Source: Diphasiastrum complanatum (Eukaryota > Streptophyta > Lycopodiopsida > Lycopodiales > Lycopodiaceae). Taken from it: a DNA stretch of 64,000 bases. This document shows, piece after piece, positions 1-11,668 of this stretch; position 1 is the first letter of the stretch, and each line of letters starts with the position of its first letter. A program made the position numbers and the translations under genes. The DNA is taken from positions 26,462,293-26,526,292 of the forward strand of contig CM055103.1 of assembly GCA_029204225.1 (NCBI GenBank), written 5' to 3'. The notes beneath the pieces are model-generated. The model saw only the letters and a program-made list of their open reading frames with translations, was not told where the DNA came from and searched no databases.

Positions 1-190
1 GAGTATTTACCATATTATACAACGTATATGACAATAATAATGTGATAGTGACTATAGGACTGAAAGTTTATGAGTAGTCAATATTAGGTAAATGAGAATA
101 CTCTTTCACCACTAATCTAGCTTTTCTTCTAAAATGTTGTTGTCAAATTTATATTTAATTTTGAAAACCCACTTATAGTCAACGACATGT
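1..190 (-). pseudogene. Ty1/copia reverse transcriptase fragment, frameshifted
   Basis: Read on the minus strand, the segment begins with a copia RT block of the type YKWVFKIKY, shifts frame after a run of glutamates and lysine, and continues with RLVVKEYSHLPNIDY and, after a stop, TFSPIV. These match the conserved N-terminal RT region of copia polyproteins (family pattern CKWV-K-KY, ARLV-KGY, IDY-ETFSPV). It is cut by the window edge. Only about 870 bases separate it from the primer site at 1065-1076, so gag, protease and integrase must have been deleted. This is a dead fragment. Confidence 0.7.
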
Positions 191-1064
191 TTGCTAGGTG
201 GCACATGCTTCTATTGTTGCTTCTGGTATTTCATAATTATGCAATCTTGGATATCATGGTTGGTTCGTTTGCAAAAATATTTTAGACTATATACAGGTTC
301 ATAAGTTTCATGTACTATATAAAGAGTTATTCATGCCCAAAAATCATCAAAAATACATTAATTTTTTAGGTTTTGGGACCCTTAAAAATGACCATTGCTT
401 ACCAAACCCATTCATAGCCTCTAAAAAGCTTCATTGCACCTCGAAAAGCATGCATGCAAAGTTTTGTGCAAAAATATTGAGTCAAACTCTCAAAAAAGTG
501 AAAAAAAAAACAAAAACAAAAACAAATCATGCTCAAGAAAGTGAACAAAACCAAACAAAAACAAAAACATGTTTTTTGATCAATTTTTACTTTTTTGGCA
601 TGTTTTGATGGATCAAATCCACATGCAAGTGCAATCAGACCCTAGCTACTGTAATTCACCTACAAGCAAGGTAGTGATTCTTACTGGTTGATTCTAGCCA
701 AAATCATCGAATTTTGACCAAAATATTGTCTCGATTTGATATTGACCATGGCATCCAATTGTTATGATAGTCATAATGACTTAAAAAACAAGTACTATCT
801 TGAAAATCAGTTTCATACAATAGATTTGATTAATTTAAAGCTAAACCAGTGAATACTAGTTGAAAAATCCTAAAAAAATCATTAAAAAAAATGGAACGAT
901 TTGCAATTATGGCTATCAAAAAAGTCCATAACACTGATCATTACAATCAATCAGAACTCAGAGAAGTCACTTGGACATCAATTCCACCATAAAAAAAAAA
1001 AAAAAGCAGTATGGTCAAAAAGCTACAAAAAAACAATTCCACCTTCTAATCAATGCACAACCAA
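191..1064. other. Gene-free remnant of the left-edge copia element
   Basis: I see no coding signal. Positions 498-570 are A-rich low complexity, giving a spurious lysine-rich frame. By position this is the leader and deleted body of the minus-strand element whose LTR follows. Confidence 0.4.
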
Positions 1065-1076
1065 GCTTTGATACCA
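1065..1076 (-). other. Primer binding site of the left-edge copia element
   Basis: On the minus strand this reads TGGTATCAAAGC, one base from the usual initiator Met-tRNA complement TGGTATCAGAGC. It sits one base inside the LTR end, as expected for copia elements. Confidence 0.6.
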
Positions 1077-1077
1077 C

Positions 1078-1435
1078 TGTAACGGTCGCCAAGTGAAGAT
1101 CCTTTAAATCCTATTGGATGTGCCAAAAGGAGTACTGTGGAGCCAAACCACCCAACCAACTTGAAGTTGAGAGTCAAATCCCAATCAACTTCTCTCCCAA
1201 GCCACAGTGACTAAATACAAGAGAGGAGAGGATTCTGGCGATTGGAAACTGGAAAAATAGATAGAGAGGAGGGCGAGTTCCTATAGGTATATATAAGCCT
1301 CGAAGGGCCTAAGAATATTTCCTATAAGATTCCAATTCTCATCCAATTGCTTTGGTCTCTTTTACATGCATCTATAGTCGTCAATTACCATGCACTACCT
1401 CCACATGTCCTAATGGGTATGGTTGGGCCCTCACA
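1078..1435 (-). repeat. 5' LTR of a minus-strand copia element
   Basis: On the minus strand this begins TGTGAGGG and ends CGTTACA, the TG...CA ends of an LTR, and is followed by a primer binding site. It contains a TATATATA box near 1290-1297. No second LTR is visible because the element runs out of the window, so the outer boundary is an inference. Confidence 0.55.
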
Positions 1436-2880
1436 AGGTCATTATTTACATTTCTGACCTAGTTCGGACTGGCGACGCGTAACTAATAAACTCATACACT
1501 GGAGTACCAAACATTCATGTCAAATATTATTCTGAATTCTCTGTATCGGACATGGATGTAACATCATAAAAATGTTGAAGAATGTCAATCGGTATTTGTC
1601 TAAGTCGACAATATTTGTCTGAGTCGACATTTTCATTGATTATTCAAAGTCGGCTATTCCACCGAGTCGACATTTCATTGAGCCAACATTAGTCGACATT
1701 ATATTGAGTCGACACTTTTGCAAACTGGTCAATATTTTTGTCAATCCAATCTTTTCGACATCTTTGCTAAGTTGGTATTTATGCCAATTTGTGCCTTTTG
1801 GTATTTTTCGGTCTACAATGAACTTTGTGTACTATTGTAGACTGTGCCAAACTCTGTGTACTTCTGTAGAGTGTTTAGAAAAAACTTGAGCATTTTTGCA
1901 GATTTGACAATTCCTCATTTAAAGAATAATTAATTAAGTGGGAATTTTAACAGGCCTCGCCATGAGGTGGAATGCTAGGTTGACATTTTTTATTGCCACA
2001 TGGCAGTTCCTTAGACTTGCCTCATTTCACAAATCCAAGCATGGACCATGCTTGTGGTGGGACCCACTTTTACTATGTATATAGAGGTGGGAGAACTTTG
2101 TATGATTCATTCAATCTACCGCATGAGTGGGTGGATGGTATTAATGTTTGAGCTAGGATGTATCTCTAGCTGTGAAGATGAGTGCCTATGAGAGTTGAGT
2201 ACAATCACCAGTAGTATGGGATGTTGGTTATCATAAGAGGCATGATGAAGCTAGTGGTGTCAATAGCTCCAAAGCACGAGGGTGAGTCTTTAGTGATGCT
2301 ATAGATGGGGCGGCAACAAAGTGTTATCACTTGACGTTTGAAGATCATCTTATGAAGATTAGTCTAATAGTATTCTAACAACCACCAACTTTGGATTTGT
2401 TCATAGATGGTCACACATTGTGTACATCATCAATAATTAAATCTTCTTCATGTGATAGCTTTGACATGTAATGATCATTCAAGTGGATGGGCATAATAAT
2501 ATACACCAAGCCCATTAATCATCATTGAACCTTGATTAACTAAAGAAAAGAATTAAAAGTCATCTTTTTATGATTATATAGGTAGTGTTCTATGCTACCC
2601 TTATTGTAGCCATGGGCTAGGGCTACCCTTATGTCTTGAAAATTAATATCCTGCATCTTACACACACTTGGAACACCATCCAACTTTAATTCCAATTTGA
2701 GTATGATATTTTTCCATTATCATACAACCAAAGTTCCCATGTGTGCTCTTTAGCACAAGTTACTCTGAAGTTGAAACTTGGTCAAGCACATTGATTTATA
2801 ATTGAAATTATAGATCACAAAGTTTTCATCATTTTTCAACACCATTGCTCTTCACTAAATATCTTTTTCCCAAGTATTTG
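1436..2880. other. Gene-free stretch
   Basis: No gene is recognised. The only structured part is the GTCGACA cluster at 1604-1714. The remainder is AT-rich with short unconvincing frames. Confidence 0.5.
1604..1714. repeat. Cluster of five GTCGACA motifs
   Basis: Five copies of GTCGACA (palindromic core GTCGAC) start at 1604, 1623, 1666, 1692 and 1708, several followed by TTTCATTG or TATTG. The context suggests a decayed short tandem array; no function can be assigned. Confidence 0.6.
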
Positions 2881-5240
2881 ATGACTAGATGGGCATGCAC
2901 GACATTGATTGTTGACTTTGACTTTTGGGTTCTTTTACCCATCTTTGAGTCCCCATATGCACATGTGAGGATATCTTGTGCCCTTGTGGGGTCATTGTAA
3001 ATGTTGAAATAAAATTGAAGGTCATTTCTACAGGTAGGCTTCTTGTTGCTTGGATTGGTTGCACTAGGGATTTATTGGTGCTTGGTTGAAGGTTGAAGAT
3101 CATCTTCCACTTTATGAATTCAAAACGAAAGTGGAAGCTTGTTTTTGAGGACTATTGTTGGTTGGAGGAAGTTTGAAGGCTAGCCTTTGGAGTTGTTGTT
3201 GTTGTCTGCACTTCAAGAATGTTTACCTTGCCCTTCAGGGCTCTTTACCTTGTCCTTTGAGGTCAATTACTAGAACTAAGCCCCTATATCTAAATATTTT
3301 TAGTTGTTGTTTAGTCTTCTATTGAGATTGGTTGTAACAAGAAAAAAGTTAGAAGAGGAAAACAATGCCTTGTTGCCTCTCTCATTTGTGGTTTAGCTAA
3401 ATTTTTCACATGGAGGCGCTTCATTGTGTCCCATTAAAATGAAGCAATTAAAATGAATTTGATGTAAAATAATATTGAAAAAGGCATATCTCCCTTGCTT
3501 CTAGTCTTTTGTGGGATCCTCATACATATTGCAATTGGCTAGGAGGCGGCTAAAGGTGGATCTCATAACCTCAAAAAATTAATGGAAAGAATGACTGAGG
3601 CAATACAAAATGCCAAATCTTCCATTATCATGTTAATTCTAGAATGTTTGAATAGCAATAGCAAGATGCAATCATTTGTAGCATGGTGAATAAGATCTTG
3701 ACATGTGGGTTTACCCACACTTGTTGTAATCCCCATATGAACATGTGAGAATGTCTTGTGCCCTTGTGGGGGTTGGGGCTCCCATTGAACAAAGCTTGAA
3801 GGCCCTTCGAGGCCCCTATTGTTGCAATGGCCTTTGTTGCTACTTCAACAAAAGTTGAAGGTAGCCCTTAGGGGACTTGTTGACCTTTTGAAGAAATTCC
3901 TAAACGAATTTTATTGTTTGGATGAGGTTTGAAGATTGTCCTTTAGGGCCTTGTTAATTCCTAGAAAATTATTGAAGGTCTTTATTTCAAGGTTGTTGGT
4001 GTTTGGATGAGCTTTGAAGGTCCACGTTAGGACCTTTGTTGTTGCCTACCTTTCGTGGATGTTACCCTTCAAAGTTCTTTACCTTTGTACTTCAAGAACA
4101 ATGTACTGGGCCTTGGGCCCTACCTATAAAAAATGGTAGGTGTTGTTTATGGTTTGCTAGTTTTAGGTCTCATACCTAGTTAGGTTTTCACAAACAAAAA
4201 CAAAAAAAGCTTGCGGGGAAAACCAATATATTTGTGTTGACTCTCTTGCTCATGGTGTAAATATACTTATGTCACATGGAGGCAAAAGGCCTCATTGGGT
4301 TCCATAAGGCAAAAAAAATAAATCAATTCAAGTTGACTCGATATAAGAAGGTGTTGAAGGTGTCCCTAGCGCCAATGTTTTGTGGGATCCTCATCTACAT
4401 GAAGAGTGGCTAGGAGGCTAGATGTGGGATCCTAGTACTATGGACAATCGATGTAAAGATAAAAACTGTGATAAAAAAAAGGTAATTATCCTCCATTATC
4501 ACATTAAGTTTAGAAGGTGTGAATAAAAACAACCAAAATCAGGTGAGGAAAACAATGTCTTCGTGGGGGCTTTCTGTTGAATGTGTAGCTATGCACCTAT
4601 CACATGGAGGCAAAAATCCTTGTTGCATCCACTATAAAGAAAGTGAATCAATCAAAACTAAGCTTTCATGAGAAGATGATGAAAAATGTGTGGTGCTCCA
4701 TGGTACTAGTACTTCTTGCTACATGGCCTAATGACCAAGTTTCCCAACATGTGCATGAATGAGGATTTGGTCAAGTTATGGTGATTGCTAAGTGCGATAG
4801 GTGTCACTACACATTTTCATGGATGTAGAAGACCTTATTGGATCTCCTAATGCAAATAAATAAATCAAAATAAACCATATATAAGAATGTTTGGAAGAAT
4901 TTGTGGTGTCCTCTCATACCAATATTTTGGAAGGTCCTCACACTTATGGTAGGTTGTACATTAATTTTGTAAGGTGCCAAAAAAGGATTTTGTAAATTAG
5001 GCAAGAATAATGATGTCTTTATGCATGCTCTCTTGTTGGAGGTATAGATATGCACCTTCCATATGGAGGCAAAGGATTTCTTTGTGTCTAGTAGAGCACA
5101 TGAAACAATTAGAATGGACTATATATAGGTTGTTCAAGAATATTCTTTATCTCACACACATGTTAGATGGCTAGGAGCCTTAGAGTGGGATCCCCCTTGT
5201 TAGATGTGACTCAATAGCTAGGTTTTCTAGAATTGGATCA
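2881..5240. repeat. Degenerate tandem repeat of about 0.8 kb units
   Basis: Landmark strings recur in order. CCCCATATG-ACATGTGAG-AT-TCTTGTGCCCTTGTGGGG occurs near 2949 and 3731. A CACATGGAGGC block recurs near 3408, 4272 and 4597. GTGGGATCCTCAT followed by GGCTAGGAGGC recurs near 3511 and 4382, with a weaker copy near 5171. Spacing is 0.78-0.87 kb, and the last copy is shorter. No coding frame survives. It may derive from a tandemly duplicated mobile element. Confidence 0.55.
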
Positions 5241-5391
5241 ATGATGACCATATTGCAAGATTTAACTAGTCAAACATGAAGAAAGAGGTAGTCGCATTGA
5301 GGCGTTTGCTTAAGGAGAGTGTCGGAAATGTAGCTATACATCGACCTTGTGTTCCCATTAGTTCCCATGAAGCAAATGGAGTAGTTATAAT

Positions 5392-6066
5392 TGTGAAAAA
5401 TAGCCCATTTTGGCAAATCTAGCCATGTAGAACTTTGTAAATATTGTGTATAATTGGGTTCCACACATGGAAGGCCAAGATGCCATGTGGCAACCCACTC
5501 CTAATGTAGGTTAGGTCAAGTCAAGAGAGTTGGTCATGTCTATTTGGTGGTCAGGACCTACACCTAAGTTTAAGGTGAAAATGTGACCAACTAGCTACCT
5601 ACCAAGCATAACTCTAGGATCTAGGCTTGGGTTTCATTTTAGGGCAAGAAGAGTGAGTTAACTTCCTTATTATATGCTGGAAATCCACCTAACTTCAAGA
5701 AGGAAGTCGAATTTGCTATGTATTCCAAGCTCTGATAGTGAGAAGATAGAATATTTTTGGAGCTCATTGGCAATCTCAAGCTAGTTCACTATGTACATTG
5801 AGTTTTTGTGATCCAAATGAAACCAAATCAATTTCTACTTGTTTCTTAGGTTGAAGGCCGTACTACAGCCTGTAGTACACACGTGTGGGCTCAAATTTCA
5901 ATGTTGATCAATGCTTTTGATTGTCAATGCCTGTTGTTTGTCAAATTGCCAATCTAGATCAACTTTCTTGTGTCTAGTTTTTTGATAGATTGTTAAGCAA
6001 GCATCCAATCACTCTTGTGGATATTTTGTAAATCCATTTATGGTCCTAAAGTACAGTACTTTCACA
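5392..6066 (+). repeat. 5' LTR
   Basis: It pairs with the copy at 12371-13045 and has TG...CA ends. Differences include a missing block of about 14 bases near 5573 and an extra block of about 16 bases near 5930 relative to the other copy; otherwise the copies are nearly identical. Confidence 0.92.
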
Positions 6067-6080
6067 TGGTATCAGAGCCA
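6067..6080 (+). other. Primer binding site (initiator Met-tRNA)
   Basis: TGGTATCAGAGCCA directly follows the LTR end CA. This is the standard copia minus-strand priming site in plants. Confidence 0.88.
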
Positions 6081-6872
6081 AGTACAAGATCATAAGCCAT
6101 TGATAATGCAAATCCATTTTTAGCAAGTTTTGATGCTAAAAACTAGTATTGAAAGGGCAAGCTAGAATCTTGATTTTGGTAAGGAGATTTGATCCCAAAC
6201 TTGGTAGGGGTCCAAATCCGTACTGTCCACATGTGTGGGCACCTCTAAACCTGCATTTAATGCATGTTATTCATTTGATCCAAAGAAATTCAATTTGTGA
6301 GCTTTTGATATAAATTTTGGTGGAAATATTAGAATAAGCTACCAAGATTGAGTGCCATTGATTAGATTTGACATAGGGTCATGAGATCTAATTAATCTAG
6401 ACTGAAATCAGGTCCTCTAAACTTGTTTTACAGGTCTTGAAATTACACCAAAAAGTGTGAGGGAGATTTAGTCATGTTATTGTCCAAAAATAGTTAAAAT
6501 TGGCAAGATTTGATTGTAAGTAGATTTCACATCATCTTATCTTCATTCCAACTTTGTGATGGAGTGCTAGAACTGAGATTATAAGTCCATTTGTTGGATT
6601 AGAAATCTAATTTGAGTGAAACACTACAAGAGAGAGACCTTAGTGAGTTTCTAGAGACAATCAAATCCACTTCTGGGCAAGATTTGTTTGAAAGTAGTTT
6701 TCACTTCATCTTATTTTCTTCATTCCAGCTTTGTGAGGGAGTGATAGAACTATGATTATAAGTCCATTTGTTGGATTAGAAATCAAATTTGAGTGAAACA
6801 CTACAAGTGTGAGACCTTTGTGAGTTTCAAGTCAATCAAATCTATTTCTTGTTTGTAGAAGTCACTAGCAAG

Positions 6873-7655
6873 ATGGAATCTGCTGGAGCATGCCTTCTAG
6901 AAGCTAGTGAGAGATTGAATTCTACAAATTATGCTATTTGGAAGGTTAGGATGGAGTGACTTTTGGTGCTCCAAGACCTTTATGAGTTTTTAATTGAGGA
7001 TGAAGATGAACCTCTAGGTGCACAAGAATTAGTGAGATACAAAAAGAGATCTAGGCTAGCACTTCATTGTGTGAAATTGAATGTGAGCAATGATCTTTGA
7101 GATAAGTATCATCATGTAAAAGTACTAAAGAGGCTTGGGAGTCTTTAAAATCAATCTATGAATCTAGTAACACTTCAAGAGACTCATGCTTAGAAATCAG
7201 ATTTTGCAAAGCATGAGGAGAAGTGAGGAGAGTGCACAGGATTATGTACTCAGAATCAAGTCTCTAAATAGGGAATTGGCTTGCATTGGAGAGAAGATTC
7301 ATGATGGAGAGCTTGTACAAATTGTCCTTAATGGTGTAGGAGATGACTTTGCAAATTTGGTCCAAAGTTTTGCCATCCAAGACACTTTGCCAACTATAGA
7401 AAAACGTCACAATGTATTAGTGGCTGAAGAGTGTAAGATGCTCCACACCAAGGCAAGAATGAGTTCATTGTCTTTGCAGGATGGAGAAGAGAAAGCCAAT
7501 TTCTCATTTAAGGGCAAAAAGAAGACCAATGGAAAGAAGAAGCATTCCAAGGAGGCCAAAGAAGAGGATGATGCATCAAGCTCAAAGGACAAGTCAAAGC
7601 AAAAATGCTTCTTTTGTGGAAAGAAGGGGCATTATGCATCCGAATGCCACAAGAG
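6873..7655 (+). pseudogene. gag (UBN2-type with CCHC zinc knuckle), broken
   Basis: The first ATG opens a frame beginning MESAGACLLEASERLN and NYAIWKVRMEW, typical of plant copia Gag N-termini, but a TGA follows the tryptophan-equivalent position, and a frame change occurs before 7186. From there an open frame carries the UBN2-like segment (LNRELACIGEKI, LVQIVLNGV), a lysine-rich stretch and the nucleocapsid zinc knuckle C-FC-KKGH-ASEC. The protein would package element RNA in virus-like particles. The frame is cut immediately after the knuckle by the insert at 7656 and resumes at 11192. Confidence 0.85.
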
Positions 7656-7734
7656 TGTTGGAGTTTAATCTAACTCCTACTCATCCCAACAACCCTCCTT
7701 CGTTCTCTAATTTTTACTCTCTCAAATGTAACCT

Positions 7735-8040
7735 GCAGAAAAGGAACTGTTTTTAAACAGTATGCATTTTTGAACTAATTGTCGCTACAGACTGTTTTAT
7801 GACAGCCAAAAAATGCGAAAAACCAGACACTGTGTTTTACGCGGGGTTTTTGACAGAAGACAATTAGGGCGAAAAATGTGACATTGCATTTTTACATGTA
7901 GTTTTCAACAGGCGAAAAAAAAACCCGATACTGTTTTTACACAGGTTTTTCGATAGGCGAAAAATGCGACACTTGCCCTACAAAAAGCCGAAGGTGTCCT
8001 ACAGGTAAAGACAGTGTCCTACAAATCCCGAAGGTGACTT
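7735..8040 (+). repeat. Repeat-rich patch with recurring GGCGAAAAATG motifs
   Basis: Short motifs recur in both orientations: GCGAAAAATG-GAC (three copies), ACTGTTTTTA-ACAG (three variants), AAGCCGAAGGTG/ATCCCGAAGGTG, and GTGTCCTACA (two copies). It lies between the insertion edge and the first copia domain. It is unlike the rest of the element and may be captured or slipped sequence. Confidence 0.5.
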
Positions 8041-8906
8041 CCATCACTGATCAAGGTTATAGAGCTTTGTTTACTGCTAGGCGATGTACTATTTTAGATG
8101 AGAATTTAAAGGAAATCCTCTTTGCTTACAGAGAAAGAAACTTGTACATACTAAGTCACAATGTTGCACTTTTTGTGAGTTGTTTAGATGCTAATTTATG
8201 GCATCAGAGATTAGGACATCTAAACATGAGTTCAATCTTGTATATGCATCATAACAAAATGGTCAAGGACATGAATATTAATGTTGTTACTACAGCTAAT
8301 CAATCTATCTGTGAAAGTTGCTTACTAGGCAAACAACCTAGAACCAGATTTGCAAGAGGATAGGCCAGAAGAGCCAAGTCCATTCTGTCACTGATACACA
8401 GTGACTTATGTGTTCCTATGAGCGTACCTTCCTTGGATAAGGCTCTATACTTTATTACATTCATTGATGACTACTCCCATTTTACCAGTGTAATGTTCAT
8501 TAAGAACAAGTCAGAAGCATTCAATTGCTTCAAAGAATTCAAGCAATATGCTGAGAATCAAACTGGTTAGAAAATCAAGGCCCTACGATCTGATTCAGGG
8601 GGAGAGTACCTATCAAATGAGATGAAGGACTATCTGTCATCATGTGGCGTGCACCATCAGTTTACTACTAGCTACACTCCTCAACAAAATGGAGTAGCTG
8701 AGTGGAAGAACCGCACGCTATTCGAAGTTGCACGATCCATGACAGCCAATGCCCATTTACCTCAAACATTCTGGACAAAAGCAATCTCTACGACCTGCTA
8801 TTTGCAAAACTACTCCAGCACTAAAGCAGTTGATTCCAAGACACCGTTTGAAGCCTACTATGGATACAAACCAAGTTTGAAACATCAGTCTTTTGGTGCG
8901 GGGTGA
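8034..8906 (+). pseudogene. Copia pre-integrase and integrase core, with stops
   Basis: The first part contains the H-H-C-C zinc site of the gag_pre-integrase domain (LWHQRLGHLN followed by ICESCLLGKQ). The rve integrase core follows: HSDLCVPMS supplies the first catalytic Asp, SDSGGEY the second, and NGVAEWKNRT the glutamate (the usual family pattern is GVAERKNR; here Trp replaces Arg). Stops near 8361 and 8568 break the frame. The enzyme would have inserted element cDNA into chromosomes; this copy cannot be functional. Confidence 0.88.
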
Positions 8907-8915
8907 CTCTTTGTT

Positions 8916-9398
8916 ATGGACCCATGTCAGTGTGCGCAATTAACGTGTGTTGTTGGTGTGACCCCTTTGGTCGGAGATGACTCCACTTGGTCTATGTATA
9001 TAGAGGTGGATCTCCAAGAGCTTGTTATTCATTATCTCATGGAGAATGAAGAGCTCTTCCACTGGTGGTTAGGTCATCTGGACCCAGTAAGCTGTAAGAA
9101 CATCTTCATCGGCTACTCAACGTCGCATAAAGCATATCGCATCTATGATGTTGATTCAGGTCAGATCTCAGTAAGCCGTGATGTTGTCTTTCTTGAAGAC
9201 AAGTATCATGATTTCAAGCAGAAGCAGTCGATGCAAGAGTATGCCACAGCAGCTCCACCATCCATCGTTAGGCAACGATCTACGATTGTTCAGACAAAGG
9301 AGTTTGTCCCAACAGCTCCGCTTACCATCGATGGGCCCAAACCCACGATTGTTCAGCCACAAGATGCTACGATCCCATTCATTCACCAAGGAGAATAA
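8916..9398 (+). pseudogene. Copia integrase C-terminal and linker region
   Basis: The diagnostic segment is KNIFIGYSTSHKAYRIYD followed by ISVSRDVVFLED, the post-integrase block of copia polyproteins (FLGYS-KGYR-YD, -RDV-F-E). The first 160 bases of the frame do not resemble copia, suggesting a small replacement or local rearrangement. A low-complexity Pro/Thr/Val linker follows. Confidence 0.75.
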
Positions 9399-10691
9399 TT
9401 GGAAGGCTTCCATGGATGCTGAGTATCAGTCTCTAATGAAGAACAAGACCTAGAGTCTTGTCAATCCTCTTACTGGTGTAAAACCAATTGACTCCAAGTG
9501 GATCTTTAAGCTGAAGCTTAAGCCAGATGGATCCATATCCAAATGGAAAGCTAGACTGGTGGTTAAAGTCTTTGAACAAGTATATGAGATAGACTACACT
9601 GAGACCTTTAGTTCAGTGGTAAAGCATCAGTCTATTCGTACCTTACTGGCTATAGCTGCTGTAGAAGATCTGGACATTCACCAGATGGACGTCCAGACGA
9701 CATTCGTACATGGATTTATACAAGAAGATATATTCATCTATCAACCAGAAGGTTACGTCCTTCAAGGCAAGGAGCATCTGGTATGTAAATTGCATAAGGC
9801 TTTATATGATCTTAAGCAAGCTCCCAGGGCCTGGTATGACAGAATTAATCACTTCTTGTTGTAGCACAATTTTACTTCTTGCTCTGTAGACTGCAATGTC
9901 TATCTTAGCGTAAAGGGTCAAGCTATATCATAATAGCATTATACGTTGATGATTATTTAACTATCAACAATTCAAATCAGTTATTATAGGGAACCAAATC
10001 TCTGCTTTCATCAGAGTTTGAGATGACTGATTTAGGCCCAGTCCATTACCTTCTTGGTATGGAGATCAGTAGAGATCGCGCAGGCAGAAGGATAACTATA
10101 AGACAAGAATCCTACTTGACTAATGTACTTCGCAGATATGGCATGGAGGACTGCAAGCCCATAGACACACCTATGGATCCAGGAGCTAAGGTGTCCAAAG
10201 ACATGTGCCCTAAAACTCAAATAGATCAGCAAGAAATGTGCAAGTATCCTTATCAGTCTGTCATAGGATCTATTATGTATTCTATGATTTGCACACGACC
10301 TGATCTAGCATATGCAGTAAGCACATTGTCTCAGTACATGTCCAATTTAGGCCTACAGCACTGGAAAGCTCTGCAAAGAATATTGAGGTACATTCAAGCT
10401 ACAAAGAACTATGCTTTGAGCTATAATGGCAAAACAGAAGCTACACTCACATTGACCACTTATTCAGATTCAGATTGGGCAAGAGACATGGATACTAGAA
10501 AATCCACATCAGGCTACATTTGTTTCCTTGCAGGAGGACCCATCTCATGGAACAACAAAAAGCAGAAATGCTTTTCTCTGTCCTCCACAGAATCTGAATA
10601 TGTTGCAGGGTCAGATAGCGGAGAACGCCTTTTATCGGTAGCTGACTCCTTAGAGTTAGTGATTATAGAGAGAGAGAGAGAGAGAGAGAGA
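9397..10691 (+). pseudogene. Copia reverse transcriptase and truncated RNase H
   Basis: RT blocks in order are SKWIFKLKLKPDG, KARLVV, DYTETFSSVVKH, IHQMDVQTTFVHG and LYDLKQAPRAWY; then, after stops and frame changes, a YVDD catalytic box is recognisable near 9942, followed by MTDLGPVHYLLGMEI. RNase H signatures (TYSDSDWA, KSTSGYICFL, SLSSTESEYVA) follow, but the domain breaks off shortly after, about 80 residues short of the usual end, and runs into an AG microsatellite at 10667-10691. Conserved residues are largely kept despite the breaks. Confidence 0.88.
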
Positions 10692-11190
10692 ATTCAAAAT
10701 TTTAGCAATTGTTCTTGGATCTGTAAGTAGGATCACTTATTAGCGCAATTGTATTGTGGTCTGATTGTTGTTTTTACAACCTTTCATTATACAGATTCGC
10801 TATTGTTCTACTTCATTGCATTCTTGTTGAATGATAACTCTCACTCCCTTTTACACAAACACCATTATCAGAGAATTGTATGGCTGTCTACGACGTCTAA
10901 ATTGATTTTACATTCTCTTAATATTAGGCTATCAGTATTAGAGGATTGCATGGCTATCTCAGACGCCTAATTGTTTTTGCAATCTTTCTTTCACGGCAGT
11001 CTATGACTCCTACACTGATAATCTGATTTCACACACAAAGAACTACTCGTAACTCCATTCTCCAAGTAATCCACGATTCTGCTAGTTATAACAATTTGTT
11101 TTTCTTCTAATAGAAGTGGTATCAGAGCTGATATGTATTTACGCCCGTAGAGTGATATCAGTGCCTGCTCCCACATGAGTGGTATCAGAG
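10692..11190 (+). other. LTR-like tail of the nested copy, ending in two primer-site sequences
   Basis: No coding frame is seen. TGGTATCAGAGC occurs near 11119 and again, as GTGGTATCAGAGC, near 11179-11191, with a degenerate GTGATATCAGTGC between. Primer sites normally follow a 5' LTR, so finding them at the 3' end suggests a tandem or template-switched product. No matching LTR was found at the other end. Confidence 0.4.
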
Positions 11191-11191
11191 C

Positions 11192-11668
11192 AAGAGGCTA
11201 AGAGCAAAAGATGAGGAGGACAAACAAGGGAACCTTGCATATGAAGAGGATGGAGATGAGGAGATCTCATCTTTGATGGCATCTACATCCACTCCAACAA
11301 GCAAAAGCAACTCAAAGGACACTTGGTGGATTGATAGTGGGGCTAGCTCCCACATGACTTTCCAAAAGGACCCATTCTCAACCTTACACTCTTTCAATGG
11401 TGCTAATAAGTTTGTTTCTTTAGCAAATGATCAAGAATGTAAGATAATTGGTATTGGTACCATCTCATTAAGTCTAGGATCTAGCAAAAGGATGGATCTA
11501 GACAATGTCCTTTTTGTACCATCAATTACCAAGAGATTGCTTAGTGTTGGACAACTAATAAATGATGGTTTAGATGTTCACTTCAAACATAAAAATGGTG
11601 TTAAACAAGGTAGTTTGTTTAAGTTGGATGCTAAAATTGCTATGGCAAAAGAGGAAATCATTCATTAA
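11192..11668 (+). pseudogene. Copia aspartic protease of the outer element
   Basis: This is the continuation of the outer gag-pol frame after the nested insert. The retropepsin active site appears as WWIDSGASSHM, with downstream family blocks (IIGIGTI, LDNVLFVPSITKRLLSVGQL). The enzyme would cleave the element polyprotein. It ends at a stop after EEIIH and is not followed by an integrase. Confidence 0.85.

Larger units (their letters stand above)
7656..11190 (+). mobile_element. Nested, decayed Ty1/copia copy inserted in gag-pol of the outer element
   Basis: The direct repeat CAAGAG at 7650-7655 and 11191-11196 flanks the block. Deleting the block and one repeat restores an open frame from the outer zinc knuckle into the outer protease, so the block is an insertion. 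It starts TGTTGGAG but has no paired LTR. The interior holds pre-integrase, integrase, RT and RNase H remnants in order, with no gag or protease. Stops and frame changes are common, so this copy was truncated and inactive or has decayed since insertion. Confidence 0.82.

Noticed and set aside
333-608. Lys-rich 91-codon frame
   Set aside because: Low-complexity AAAAC-rich sequence, no domain, inside the deleted copia remnant.
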